Assembly (NCBI RefSeq): GCF_030732845.1
Contig: NZ_JASHKA010000030.1
Coordinates: 1-57,307 of the forward strand
Source: Roseibium sp. MMSF_3544
GTDB taxonomy: Bacteria; Pseudomonadota; Alphaproteobacteria; Rhizobiales; Stappiaceae
Reading direction: 5' to 3'
DNA length: 57,307 bases
The position numbers and the translations under genes were made by a program. The notes beneath the pieces were generated by a model. That model did no database searches. It was not told the DNA's origin and saw nothing but the letters and a program-made list of their open reading frames with translations. This document shows, in pieces, positions 8,596-17,699 of the stretch (position 1 is the first letter of the stretch; every line of letters starts with the position of its first letter).

Positions 8596-10164
8596 CTAAA
8601 AAAGATCGCCCTGATCCTTGGGCTGTTCTTTGGGCCGCTCGGACCGTCTGGCCTTGGTCTTTCGGGGTTTCGGAGCAGCGCTTTCGCTCATGGCAACGGC
8701 ATCAATGTTGCCATCGGCAAGCTCGATGGACAGGGCAGCCCCCGGATCAATTGCGGCCGCCGACCTGACCGGGTGGCCGGCCTCATCGCGGACAACGGCA
8801 TACCCCCTTGCCAGAACATCCTTGTAGGACAGGGACTTGAGCAGCTTTTGCAAGCCTTCCAGCTTACTCTTTTCCTGCGTGACACGCGCAAGAAAGGCTC
8901 GGTCAAGCCGCTCAGAAAGACCGGACACACGCTCCTGGCCGAGAGATGTCTGCTGAACGAGGCGCGCGGGAGTGAGGCGCGCAGCCACTCCGGCATAGGC
9001 CTGACGCTTTTGCTGAACCGAAACCGACAGCGCGCGTTGTTGCCGTTCCCCGATCTGCTGGAGGTCCTGCCGCGCTTTCGAGCTCAACCGCGAGAGCAGG
9101 AGAGGCGACAGTCTGCCTGCGAGATTTTGAAGGTTCGCCCGGTGGCTCTTTGTGCTGACGATCAGCGCGCGTTCCAGGCTGTTGGCAAGCGTATCGAATT
9201 TCTGGCGTGGCAAGGCCAGAAGGTCCTGCGGCGCAGGCAGAGCGGCGCTGGCTGCCCTCAGCTCCGTCCTTCGGCCGGTCACAAAGCGGACCAGGCCCGA
9301 ATTGAGCCGACGTGACCGGTCGTCGACCATGGCCATCAGCTCAGCCTTCACAGGCACGGCAATTTCGGCAGCACCCGTGGGGGTTGGGGCACGCCGGTCA
9401 GCGGCAAGATCGATCAGTGTCCAGTCGGTTTCGTGGCCGACTGCAGAGATGAGCGGAATTTGACTGTCGGCCGCCGCACGCACCACGGCTTCTTCATTGA
9501 AACCCCAAAGGTCTTCGATGCTGCCGCCGCCGCGCGCAACGATCAAAAGGTCCGGGCGCGGGATTGCACCGCCCGCTTCAAGAGCGTTGAAACCACGAAT
9601 GCCGTTGGCAACCTCCGCCCCCGAGGTTTCACCCTGAACGCGGACAGGCCAGACCAGCACATGCAACGGAAACCGGTCGGCGATGCGATGGAGAATGTCC
9701 CGGATCACCGCGCCTGTGGGCGACGTCACCACACCGATGACGTTCGGCAACGGCGGCAGCGGTTTCTTGCGCTCTTCGGCAAAGAGACCCTCTGCCGTCA
9801 GTTTCTTCTTGCGCTCCTCCAGAAGCGCCATCAGTGCGCCTGCACCCGCGGGCTCGAGCGCGTCGATCACCATCTGATATTTGGATTGGCCGGGAAAGGT
9901 CGTGATCTTGCCGGTCGCAATCACCTCCAGACCCTGTTCGGGCTGGATTTTCAGCTTCGAGGCAACACCACGCCAGATGACGCCGGACAGCACCGCCCGG
10001 TCGTCCTTAAGGTCCAGATAGATATGGCCTGACCCCGGCCGCGAGATCCGCCCGAGTTCACCGCGCACCCGGACATAGCCAAAGGTGTCTTCCATCGTTC
10101 GCTTGATGGAAAACGAAATCTCGGAAACGGAAAATTCGGCGACGTTGGACGGCGTTTCGCTCAC
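8596..10164 (-). CDS. xseA: Exodeoxyribonuclease VII large subunit
   Basis: This 522-residue cytoplasmic nuclease subunit degrades single-stranded DNA together with XseB in repair. The N-terminal OB fold (FSVSEISFSIKRTMEDTFGYVRVRGE) is followed by the catalytic core with GVVTSPTGAVIRDI, VARGGGSIEDLWGFNEE and SAVGHETDWT, all family hallmarks. A long coiled-coil arm follows, then a basic tail (KPRKTKARRSERPKEQ) that is longer than in E. coli. The start is GTG with AAGGA a little distant. xseB is not adjacent. The SulP gene ends about 50 bp upstream on the same strand. Confidence 0.95.
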   Translation of the reverse strand: MSETPSNVAEFSVSEISFSIKRTMEDTFGYVRVRGELGRISRPGSGHIYLDLKDDRAVLSGVIWRGVASKLKIQPEQGLEVIATGKITTFPGQSKYQMVIDALEPAGAGALMALLEERKKKLTAEGLFAEERKKPLPPLPNVIGVVTSPTGAVIRDILHRIADRFPLHVLVWPVRVQGETSGAEVANGIRGFNALEAGGAIPRPDLLIVARGGGSIEDLWGFNEEAVVRAAADSQIPLISAVGHETDWTLIDLAADRRAPTPTGAAEIAVPVKAELMAMVDDRSRRLNSGLVRFVTGRRTELRAASAALPAPQDLLALPRQKFDTLANSLERALIVSTKSHRANLQNLAGRLSPLLLSRLSSKARQDLQQIGERQQRALSVSVQQKRQAYAGVAARLTPARLVQQTSLGQERVSGLSERLDRAFLARVTQEKSKLEGLQKLLKSLSYKDVLARGYAVVRDEAGHPVRSAAAIDPGAALSIELADGNIDAVAMSESAAPKPRKTKARRSERPKEQPKDQGDLF

Positions 10165-10214
10165 GCAGGTGATTCCTTTTCTTCACCCGAAGGTGGCTGC
10201 TCGCAGATTGAGGG

Positions 10215-11996
10215 TCAAGTCGCCTTCGAACCAGCGGACGATCCGGCTGGGGATGCCCCCGTATACGCGAGCAGTTCGTTGAGCGTTCCGAACACCGTCT
10301 TGTCGCCGAATGCCGCAATCAGTTGAAGGCGGCTGTGGGCATTTGGGTCATCCAGCATATGGGCAAAGAGAAGTTCGATGTTCTTTTTCTCAAGCTCCGA
10401 CTTGAGCGTCTTGAGCATTTCAAGGGCCGTGAAGTCGATATCATCCACGCAGGACGTGTCGATGCAGAAATGCCTGAGACCGGAAACGTCCGATGCCGTC
10501 AGCCATCTGACTTCGCTCGCGAGCCGGTCTGCATTCGCATAATACATGCCGTGGGTGAAGCGGTAGATCATCATATCCGGCGCGGCGAGGGCCCGGGTCT
10601 TGAGCGGGCGCGCAGCCCAGCTTTTCGGTGTCTCCCTCGTCAGCAGGACATTGACCGGACGATAGCCGTGCCGTGTGTGCAGGATCAGCGACAGCACGAT
10701 GGCGAGCACGATGCCAGGCCCGACACCTGCGAAGACGACGACGAGGATGGTCGCCAGGCTCACCCAGAATTCAGGCCGCCGCTCCCGGTAAATCTGCCGC
10801 ATCCCCTTCAGGTCGATGAGATCCACACCGATCTTGAAGACAATTGCCGAAAGCGCGGCTTGCGGTAGAAAGCTGAGCAATCCGGTGAAAAACAGGAGAA
10901 CAAGCAGGACGACAAGGACGGTGACCAGCATTGCAAGTTGAGACCTGCCCCCTGCGCTTTCCACCATCTTGCTTTTTGTGGGGCTACCATTCACCACGAA
11001 GGTGCCGGTCAGGCCGGCACCAAGATTTGCAAGGCCGAGCGCCCGGAGGTCTGCGCTTTCCACCAAATGCTCGTTGAATTTGTTTGCATACGCGCGTGCG
11101 GTTGCGGCGCTCTGGGCGAGAATGACGACAAGCATGGCAAGCGCGGTCGGACCGAGCTGCAGGATCAGTCCCAATGACCAGTCGGTGTCGGGGATGGCAA
11201 ACTCGGGCAGACCGCTCGGAACGCTGCCAACGACGGCAATGTGCGACTTCAGGTCGAAATACCAGCTCGCGAATGTGGCAAGCGCGAGCGCCACAATTGC
11301 TCCGGGAAGCGATTTGAAGATCAGCCTCGACCCGAAAATGATGACGAGCACGCCAACCGATACCGAAACGGCGAACACGTTGATTGTTGCAAGCAGCGAA
11401 GGCAGGTCGCGTAAGATGGCAAGGCCGCTTACTTCCGGCAGCTTTATCTCGCCCATGCCCGTGAGCGAATGAAGTGCGACCTGGATACCGACACCCGTCA
11501 GGAAGCCGGTCAGAACGGTGCGCGACAGAAAATCGGCCATGAAGCCGAGACGCGCGACACTGGCCGTGATCAGGAGGACGCCGACCATCAGCGCCAGCAA
11601 TCCGGCAAGTGCGAGATAATGCGCACTGTCGACGGCTGCCATGCCGGCAATTGCCGTTGCAAGGATTGCCGCCGTTGCCGAATCGGCTCCGACGACGAGA
11701 TGACGCGAGGAGCCAAACAGCGAAAACAGCGCCATCGGCAACAGTAGTGTGTAGAGCCCCGTAATCACCGGTGTTCCGGCGATTTTCGTGTAGCCCATCA
11801 CTTCCGGGATCGCGATGGCCGCGAGTGTCAGTCCTGCCAGAATCTCCGGAAAAATCCGCGACCTGTCCAAGGGAAGAATGCCGGAAAGACACCAGTTTCT
11901 CAGCTTGAAATCCGTCAAATTGAATACCCGGTCAGTGAGACTGAATGGCAAGGCCCATCTCGTATTGAATGCTGAGAGTAGCGCAGGTGGTCGCAT
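10215..11996 (-). CDS. SulP family anion permease with STAS domain
   Basis: This inner-membrane transporter of the SLC26/SulP family has about 593 residues from the chosen ATG. The SulP signature region GLTLAAIAIPEVMGYTKIAG is near residue 45 and several membrane helices follow. A conserved segment reads FVVNGSPTKSKMVESAGGRSQ. The C-terminal STAS domain (about 460-590) contains HFCIDTSCVDDIDFTALEML. Substrates in the family include sulfate, bicarbonate and dicarboxylates, and none can be assigned here. An upstream in-frame GTG at 12101 adds 35 residues, overlaps the divergent rsmE promoter region and has no membrane character; neither start has a good ribosome site. Confidence 0.88.
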   Translation of the reverse strand: MRPPALLSAFNTRWALPFSLTDRVFNLTDFKLRNWCLSGILPLDRSRIFPEILAGLTLAAIAIPEVMGYTKIAGTPVITGLYTLLLPMALFSLFGSSRHLVVGADSATAAILATAIAGMAAVDSAHYLALAGLLALMVGVLLITASVARLGFMADFLSRTVLTGFLTGVGIQVALHSLTGMGEIKLPEVSGLAILRDLPSLLATINVFAVSVSVGVLVIIFGSRLIFKSLPGAIVALALATFASWYFDLKSHIAVVGSVPSGLPEFAIPDTDWSLGLILQLGPTALAMLVVILAQSAATARAYANKFNEHLVESADLRALGLANLGAGLTGTFVVNGSPTKSKMVESAGGRSQLAMLVTVLVVLLVLLFFTGLLSFLPQAALSAIVFKIGVDLIDLKGMRQIYRERRPEFWVSLATILVVVFAGVGPGIVLAIVLSLILHTRHGYRPVNVLLTRETPKSWAARPLKTRALAAPDMMIYRFTHGMYYANADRLASEVRWLTASDVSGLRHFCIDTSCVDDIDFTALEMLKTLKSELEKKNIELLFAHMLDDPNAHSRLQLIAAFGDKTVFGTLNELLAYTGASPAGSSAGSKAT

Positions 11997-12124
11997 CGCG
12001 GTCAAGGAGGTGTGACGATACGATAGAGGCACATCCAGCTGCAGCGCGTCGAAATGTGTGCAGTTCGATCCAGGCCGGACTATCCGCCTTGAAACACACA
12101 CATTCGAGCGCCTACGTACGACGC

Positions 12125-12883
12125 ATGGGAAAATACGAGTTCAAAATGCAGCGACTTTTCTTGCGGCATATTCTCGCCGAAGGCGCCCGGATCGAAGCTG
12201 ATCGGAGCCAGGCAAATTACCTTATGAATGTGCTGCGCATGAAAGACGGAGACTACCTTCTGGTCTTCAACGGAAATGACGGCGAGTGGTTGGCAAAGAT
12301 AGCCAGCAGCAGCCGCCGTGACTGCGCGCTGCAGATTATGGAATGCACCCGGGAACAGACCGAACGCAACGATCTCATCTACCTGTTTGCACCGCTCAAG
12401 CATGCAAGGCTCGACTACATGGTGCAAAAGGCGGTCGAGATGGGGGTCGGCAGCCTGCAGCCTGTTATGACCCAGCACACGCAATCGAGCCGCGTCAACC
12501 TGGAGCGCATGGAAGCCAACGTGATCGAGGCTGCGGAGCAATGCGGCGTCCTCTCCATTCCCGAAGTGCTCGGTCCCCAGTCGCTGAAAGACGTGCTCAC
12601 CGAATGGCCGGGTTTGCACCCAGGCAGACGCCTTCTGTTCTGCGATGAGGCGGAAGGTTCACACAATCCGCTTTTGACCCTTGCCCAGATGAAAGAGGCC
12701 GGACCGCAACCCCTTGCGGTTCTGATCGGCCCAGAAGGTGGGTTCTCCGAAGAGGAACGCGCCCAGTTGCGCGATCTGGAATTCGTCACTGCAATTCCGC
12801 TCGGGCCCCGTATACTGAGGGCGGATACGGCAGCTGTCGCTGCCTTGACCGTCATCCAGGCAACGGTCGGCGATTGGAGATAG
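12125..12883 (+). CDS. rsmE: 16S rRNA (uracil-1498-N3)-methyltransferase RsmE
   Basis: This SPOUT-class methyltransferase modifies U1498 in the 30S decoding region. The N-terminal PUA-like domain contains MQRLFLRH, QANYLMNVLRMKDGD and FNGNDGEW. The C-terminal trefoil-knot domain has the diagnostic LIGPEGGFSEEE and PLGPRILRADTA. The start at 12125 gives MGKYEFKMQRLF, which matches the usual alphaproteobacterial N-terminus. An earlier in-frame ATG at 11969 lies within the divergent sulP gene and was rejected. The cyclase gene begins 4 bp after the stop codon, so the two are probably co-transcribed. Confidence 0.95.
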   Translation: MGKYEFKMQRLFLRHILAEGARIEADRSQANYLMNVLRMKDGDYLLVFNGNDGEWLAKIASSSRRDCALQIMECTREQTERNDLIYLFAPLKHARLDYMVQKAVEMGVGSLQPVMTQHTQSSRVNLERMEANVIEAAEQCGVLSIPEVLGPQSLKDVLTEWPGLHPGRRLLFCDEAEGSHNPLLTLAQMKEAGPQPLAVLIGPEGGFSEEERAQLRDLEFVTAIPLGPRILRADTAAVAALTVIQATVGDWR

Positions 12884-12887
12884 GCGA

Positions 12888-14648
12888 ATGGGGCAGGATA
12901 TCCTGCGGCGGGAAGGTGGAAAGGGGTCGACGAACCACCCCCAGAACACCGGCCAGGATATCACGAGCGCATTCGAAAAGCCGGCTACACCGCGAAAGAT
13001 CCGGCTGCCGGTCGGCGTTGCGCTGGGACTGGTCTTTTCGCTGCTTCTGGTCGTCATCAGCGGTATCATCATTGCCTATATCGCGGCTGCTGATCGCGGG
13101 ATCGCCATGCGTTTGCTGGACGAGCAGGCACAGGCGATCTTGAGGGGAAACGAGACTGTCCTTGAAGAGTTCTTCCATCGGCAGGAACAGCTTTTCCAGT
13201 CGGTCGCCGGTCATGCGTCCCCGTCCGGGAAGGCGCTGAGCGAAGCCGACTTGAAGCCCTCTTACAACATCCTGCCCAAAGGAGTGAGGCTTGAGCTCGA
13301 AGCCACCCAGCCCGGTGAGGCGTCTGCCGGCGGTCTGCCGCGTGTTTCCTGGTCCCCGTTTCAGTACAAGGACGGCTTTTCCACTGCGGTCAAGAAAGCT
13401 GAAATCGATCTGGGCAACGGTCAGCTTCTTGTCGGCTACTATCCGCAAACCGTCTTTGCCAGGCTTGCGGATGCGATGGCATGGGACGACAGGCAACGGA
13501 ATTTTCTGTTGGCAGGGCGGCAAAAGGCGATTGCAGTCAATGGTGTCCCTGAGAACGATTTTGCGGCCAGTTCAGAGGATCCGCTTCCCGATCTGGCCGG
13601 ACTGACCGCGACACCGCTGCACGCGATTTGGCAAGATACGGGCGACCACCGCGTCATGGGCGGGTCAGTTGAAGGGCGTTTGTTCCCCGCAGACCGGGGC
13701 ATGTTCGCGGCGATCTACGCCGAGATCGACGAAGGGCCGGCAGAAGGCTGGATTGTCGGGACGCTCTATCGTGCCGATGAATTCGGTGCAACGCTCGACC
13801 AGACCTGGACCGTTCTTTATGCAGCGCTGGCCGTTTTGGCCGTCGGCGCTGTCCTGTCTTTCATGGTCGGGCGCATGCTGGGACGGCCTTTGTCGCGGCT
13901 GGCTGCGGCGGCCGGTGAGTTGCGGCACCTCAACTTCGGTGCTGCAGAACCGTTGCCCCGTTCGCCGCTGGTCGAGCTCGATGACGTCAACCAGGCCTTC
14001 AATGGATCCCTTGGTGCGTTGAACGCTTTTGCAAAATATGTCCCGCGTCAACTGGTCTCCCGGCTGATCGAGGAAGGCATGACGAGCGCGCGCAATATCG
14101 AATTGCGCGAGATGACAATCGTATTCGCGGATCTGGCCGGGTTTACCGGCATTGCCTCCAATCTCTCCGCCGAAGAGACTGCGAGCTATCTCAACGGCTA
14201 TTTCGAGACGGTCTCGCAGGTGATCGCAGAGGGTGAGGGAACAATCGACAAGTTTCTCGGCGACGGTGTCATGGCGTTTTGGGGCGCGCCGGCCGACCAG
14301 CCGGACCATGCGGCGTTGGCCATTCATGCTGTCACGGCTCTGGCGGAGCGGATCGGGCAATCCGGGGATATCGACATGCGTGTTCGGATCGGCGTGCATA
14401 CAGGCAAGGTGGTGGTCGGCGACATTGGAACAAGCGCGCGAATGAATTACACCGTGATCGGCGATGCGGTGAATGTTGCCGCGCGGTTGCAGGAACATGG
14501 CAAGCTGGTGGATCCCGCAGCGAAGGTGATCGTGTTGGCGAGCGCCGAGACCATGGCGCAGTTGCCTGAAGGTTTCAGCGCGACGAGCCTTGGTCCGGTG
14601 CAGCTGCGCGGCCGCGAGGCACCCTTGTCCGTGTTCAGAATTGCGTGA
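12888..14648 (+). CDS. Membrane-bound class III adenylate/guanylate cyclase
   Basis: The 586-residue protein has a cytoplasmic N-terminus of about 45 residues, a membrane helix (VALGLVFSLLLVVISGIIIAY), an extracytoplasmic sensor of about 240 residues, and a second helix near 307-328. A HAMP-like linker (LGRPLSRLAAAAGELRHLNFG) leads to a C-terminal class III catalytic domain. Metal-binding Asp residues appear in FADLAGFT (about 415) and FLGDGVMAFWG (about 459); NYTVIGDAVNVAARLQ is the closing signature. It should make cAMP (cGMP not excluded) in response to a periplasmic cue. It sits 4 bp after rsmE and before gshA, and a terminator overlaps its stop codon. The sensor does not match a domain I can name. 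Confidence 0.9.
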   Translation: MGQDILRREGGKGSTNHPQNTGQDITSAFEKPATPRKIRLPVGVALGLVFSLLLVVISGIIIAYIAAADRGIAMRLLDEQAQAILRGNETVLEEFFHRQEQLFQSVAGHASPSGKALSEADLKPSYNILPKGVRLELEATQPGEASAGGLPRVSWSPFQYKDGFSTAVKKAEIDLGNGQLLVGYYPQTVFARLADAMAWDDRQRNFLLAGRQKAIAVNGVPENDFAASSEDPLPDLAGLTATPLHAIWQDTGDHRVMGGSVEGRLFPADRGMFAAIYAEIDEGPAEGWIVGTLYRADEFGATLDQTWTVLYAALAVLAVGAVLSFMVGRMLGRPLSRLAAAAGELRHLNFGAAEPLPRSPLVELDDVNQAFNGSLGALNAFAKYVPRQLVSRLIEEGMTSARNIELREMTIVFADLAGFTGIASNLSAEETASYLNGYFETVSQVIAEGEGTIDKFLGDGVMAFWGAPADQPDHAALAIHAVTALAERIGQSGDIDMRVRIGVHTGKVVVGDIGTSARMNYTVIGDAVNVAARLQEHGKLVDPAAKVIVLASAETMAQLPEGFSATSLGPVQLRGREAPLSVFRIA

Positions 14649-14667
14649 GCGAACGCATTCGCTTTTT
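14648..14667 (+). terminator. Rho-independent terminator after the cyclase gene
   Basis: AGCGAA-CGCA-TTCGCT followed by a T run. The stem begins at the last base of the cyclase stop codon. It separates the rsmE-cyclase unit from gshA. Confidence 0.8.
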
Positions 14668-14806
14668 CATTGCTTGCATTCTTCTTTCAAGACTCCTAAA
14701 TCACGCAGGCTCTAGAGCGTTTTGCTTGAAGAGCGCCGGAACACCGCGGTTTGGAAGGGGCGTGATTTGTCCTTGCCGAGGGGCCGCACAGACTTAGGAC
14801 GTTCCC

Positions 14807-16180
14807 ATGGCCCGCGATACGGTCGATACCACACCGATTGAAACTGTTGCCGAACTGGCTGCAACACTTGAGGCGGGGTGCAAGCCCGAGGACGATTTCA
14901 GGATTGGCACCGAGCACGAGAAGTTCGGTTTCTGCCTGAAGCAACTAACGCCGATCCCTTATGAGGGCGCAAATGGTGTCGAGGCTGTCCTGGAGGGGAT
15001 GGAAAAGCTCCTCGGCTGGGAACGCATTGAAGATGCCGGCAAGATCATCGGCCTTGCCGACAATGACGGCGGTGGTGCGATCTCCATTGAACCGGGCGGT
15101 CAATTCGAACTCTCCGGTGCGCCGCTCGAAAACCTCCATCAGACCTGCCGCGAAGCCAATCAGCATCTGGCGCATGTCCGTCAGATCGCCGAGCCCATGG
15201 GGGTCGGGTTTCTAGGCATTGGCATGACACCGACCTGGACACGTGCCCAGGTCCCGCAGATGCCGAAATCCCGCTATGAAATCATGACGAACTACATGCC
15301 GAAGGTCGGATCGCTCGGCCTCGACATGATGTACAGGACGTCGACAATCCAGGTGAACCTGGATTTTGCTTCGGAAGCGGACATGGTCCGCAAAATGCGG
15401 ATCGGTCTGGCGCTGCAGCCGGTGGCGACCGCGATGTTCGCGAATTCGCCGTTCACGGACGGCAAGCCCAACGGGTACAAATCGTTCCGCGCCCAGATCT
15501 GGACCGATACCGACGCTGACCGGACCGGCGACATGCCGTTTGCCTTCGACGAGGGGTTCGGATTTGAACGTTATGTCGACTGGGCGCTTGACGTTCCGAT
15601 GTATTTCGTCAAACGCGGAACAACCTACTACGACGTGACGGACACAACTTTCCGCCAGTTCATGAAGGGGGCGCTTGAAGGCCGGGTTCCGGACGCAACG
15701 CCGAGCCTGGGTGACTGGAACAATCACCTGTCCACGCTGTTCCCGGATGTGCGTTTGAAAAAATACATTGAAATGCGCGGCGCAGACGGCGGCCCCTGGC
15801 GCCGGATCTGTGCGCTTCCCGCCCTCTGGGTTGGTTTGATGTATGACACCGGCGTTCTCGACCAGGCCTGGGAACTGGTCAAGGACTGGAGCCAGGAAGA
15901 ACGAGCAGCCCTGCGCAGCGGGGTCCCCAAAACCGCGCTTCAAACGCCGTTCCGTCAAGGCACTGTGCTTGATGTTGCCAAGGATGTTCTCGCGCTTGCG
16001 CAGGAAGGACTGAAACGCCGGAACCGCCTGAGCGACGGCGATCTGGACGAGCGTGTTCACCTGGCACCGCTCGAAGAAGGACTGGCTGCAGGCATGTGCC
16101 CGGCGGACATTCTGTTGCAGCGCTACAACGGTTCCTGGAACGGCGATATCACACAGGTTTTCAGGGAATACGCCTATTAG
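14807..16180 (+). CDS. gshA: Glutamate-cysteine ligase, plant/alphaproteobacterial type
   Basis: This 457-residue cytoplasmic ligase performs the first step of glutathione synthesis, joining glutamate and cysteine with ATP. Markers include GTEHEKFGF near the N-terminus, GGAISIEPGGQFELSGAPL, GIGMTPTWTRAQVPQMPKSRY, MYRTSTIQVNLDF, AMFANSPFTDGKPNGYKSFR and LPALWVGLMYD. The length matches the family. The start ATG follows a free-standing leader. rsmE and gshA are neighbours in many Rhizobiales, in my recollection; here a cyclase gene lies between them. Confidence 0.95.
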   Translation: MARDTVDTTPIETVAELAATLEAGCKPEDDFRIGTEHEKFGFCLKQLTPIPYEGANGVEAVLEGMEKLLGWERIEDAGKIIGLADNDGGGAISIEPGGQFELSGAPLENLHQTCREANQHLAHVRQIAEPMGVGFLGIGMTPTWTRAQVPQMPKSRYEIMTNYMPKVGSLGLDMMYRTSTIQVNLDFASEADMVRKMRIGLALQPVATAMFANSPFTDGKPNGYKSFRAQIWTDTDADRTGDMPFAFDEGFGFERYVDWALDVPMYFVKRGTTYYDVTDTTFRQFMKGALEGRVPDATPSLGDWNNHLSTLFPDVRLKKYIEMRGADGGPWRRICALPALWVGLMYDTGVLDQAWELVKDWSQEERAALRSGVPKTALQTPFRQGTVLDVAKDVLALAQEGLKRRNRLSDGDLDERVHLAPLEEGLAAGMCPADILLQRYNGSWNGDITQVFREYAY

Positions 16181-16281
16181 GGGAAGCGGTCGCGAATTGA
16201 CCTGACGCCTGCAAAGGTCCACTCTTCTGTCGGATGGCCTTTTTTCTCAAGGCCTTGCTGGAGTTCGACCGGAGCAGTGCG

Positions 16282-17034
16282 ATGACAGGCAGCGATAAAG
16301 GTGCGCCTCCTTTTGATGTTTTCTCGTTGGCAGAAGATGTCAGAGAGAGGTTCGGCTGGTCCAACGAGGATCTGAGCCGGGTAATGGAACAACTGTTGCC
16401 AGCTGCTCTCAACGGTTTTCGATACTTCGGCAGCGCCGTGCCCGGGTTCTCGGATTTTCCGGGTCTGCCGTCTTCATTCGAGACAGCAACCCAGCAGCCC
16501 TTCGCAGGGTTCATGCAGAATGCATCGGATGCGGCGCTGACGCCGTTTTTCGGGCCGGAAGCGGTGCAGCAGGCACTAGCCGCGCAGATCTCCGGGCTGA
16601 CGGGACTTCAAAGCGATGCCATTCAGGAAATGATGCCAGTGGCCGCGACCCTTGCAATGGGACAGGTGGCCCGACCCTTCCTGCACGGCGAGGCCCGCAA
16701 TCTCCTGGACGCTTATCTGCGCGGTTTTGCAAGAGGCCGCCCCAAACCGCAGCCGACGCCGGTCGACTATATGCAAGGGTATGCCGAAGCGATGCAGGCC
16801 TTTTGGGGATCATTTCTCCAGCCCGCGAGCCTCGTGACCGAGAGATCCGAAGTCGAAGCGGAACCAGAGCCGGAAGAAGAAGAACTGGAAGAAGAGACGG
16901 TCGAAGAAGAAGCGTCTGAGTTCGATGAAATGGTGTCGAGCTGGATGGCCGCCGGACGCGATTTTCAGTCAAGCCAGTTCAAGGCCTTCGACAGTTTCTT
17001 CGAAAAGGCGGCCCGGGACCACAAGGACAACTAA
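16282..17034 (+). CDS. Acidic protein with DUF937-like repeats
   Basis: I do not firmly recognise this protein (250 residues from the chosen ATG). Two segments, WSNEDLSRVMEQLLPAALNG and LQSDAIQEMMPVAATLAMG, resemble the repeated unit of DUF937 (YidB-like) proteins. A helical region YMQGYAEAMQAFWGSFLQ follows, then a strongly acidic stretch (EPEPEEEELEEETVEEEASE) and an amphipathic C-terminal helix ending KAARDHKDN. No signal peptide or membrane helix is visible. ATG 16282 has GGAG about 7 nt upstream and is preferred over ATG 16234. It follows gshA by about 100 bp on the same strand. A phasin-like or surface-binding role is possible but unsupported. Confidence 0.6.
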   Translation: MTGSDKGAPPFDVFSLAEDVRERFGWSNEDLSRVMEQLLPAALNGFRYFGSAVPGFSDFPGLPSSFETATQQPFAGFMQNASDAALTPFFGPEAVQQALAAQISGLTGLQSDAIQEMMPVAATLAMGQVARPFLHGEARNLLDAYLRGFARGRPKPQPTPVDYMQGYAEAMQAFWGSFLQPASLVTERSEVEAEPEPEEEELEEETVEEEASEFDEMVSSWMAAGRDFQSSQFKAFDSFFEKAARDHKDN

Positions 17035-17058
17035 AAAAGACCCGCCGTGAGGCGGGTC
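17033..17058. terminator. Terminator between convergent genes
   Basis: GACCCGCC-GTGA-GGCGGGTC with an A6 run on its left side. On the minus strand this reads as a stem followed by T6, so it terminates the DUF1127 gene; it may also serve the plus-strand gene despite lacking a T run. Confidence 0.85.
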
Positions 17059-17113
17059 AGTTAATGTCAGCAAGGCTTTGCCGACAGGGGCTGCAAAAGG
17101 GGACGTCAAAGGG

Positions 17114-17434
17114 TCAGGCAGCCAGCGACCCCGACTTCTGATCGCATCCGTCAACAACCGTCAGCGATGGCGCGGAGCGAGCGGCGTTTGCCGGATTGAG
17201 GGAAACGGGCCGGCGCAGCAACGGGTCGCCCTTCAAAAGAGCCGTCGGGTCTCGATAGAACGGTACAGCCAGTGCGCGTCGAACGTCGCTCCGTGTCAGA
17301 CCGATGTCCTTCAGTTGCTCGTCGGACCAATCCTTGAGCTCGGTGACATGGCGCCGGTTTTTAAAAACGGACCATGCACGGGCAGCCATCTGCCCGAAGA
17401 CAGCGATGAAGGGGATGCTTGCAATATGTGTCAT
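17114..17434 (-). CDS. DUF1127 family small protein
   Basis: This 106-residue protein carries a DUF1127 core: an arginine-flanked helical motif RRHVTELKDWSDEQLKDIGLTRSDVRRAL at about 28-56. A hydrophobic N-terminus (MTHIASIPFIAVFGQMAARA) precedes the core and about 45 extra residues follow it. DUF1127 proteins in rhizobia affect stress, carbon storage and RNA-linked regulation, but the biochemical role is unclear. ATG 17434 has AGGAGA at good spacing, so a 39-residue upstream extension was discarded. It diverges from a LysR gene, which suggests that the regulator controls it. Confidence 0.85.
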   Translation of the reverse strand: MTHIASIPFIAVFGQMAARAWSVFKNRRHVTELKDWSDEQLKDIGLTRSDVRRALAVPFYRDPTALLKGDPLLRRPVSLNPANAARSAPSLTVVDGCDQKSGSLAA

Positions 17435-17559
17435 GGCATAATTCTCCTGTGAGCGGCCGAAGGGAGTTTCGGCAGCTTGTTCCGTGCCTGTGGCGGCGGT
17501 CCTTGTTAGTGGAACATCCTCTAGATGCACGTTCTGGAAACATAATTCCAACGAATGTT

Positions 17560-17590
17560 TGTGATGTAAAATATCAGAATGTGTGATGTA
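17560..17590. promoter_or_regulatory. Paired TGTGATGTA motifs upstream of the first LysR gene
   Basis: TGTGATGTA occurs at 17560-17568 and again at 17582-17590, exactly 22 bp apart (two helical turns), between the DUF1127 gene and lysR-1. The same motif occurs ahead of lysR-2 (18655-18678). The region is AT-rich. A binding site for one or both LysR proteins is inferred. Confidence 0.5.
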
Positions 17591-17699
17591 ATCCGGATCA
17601 GCCCCGGATTCATGTTGGCGCGGGAGTGTCCGGATAAAGCATTTGTCGCTTGAATGAATGTCGTGAAAAACATGTGTGTGAATAATAATTGGACCTTAG

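Noticed and set aside
14700..14740. CTCTAGAGCGTTTTG segment similar to a rhizobial intergenic repeat
   Set aside because: Too short and not repeated elsewhere in the window, so it cannot be called a repeat here.
15212..16222. A 336-codon minus-strand frame opposite gshA
   Set aside because: gshA is clear on the plus strand; the antisense translation is rich in His, Arg and Cys without domain features.
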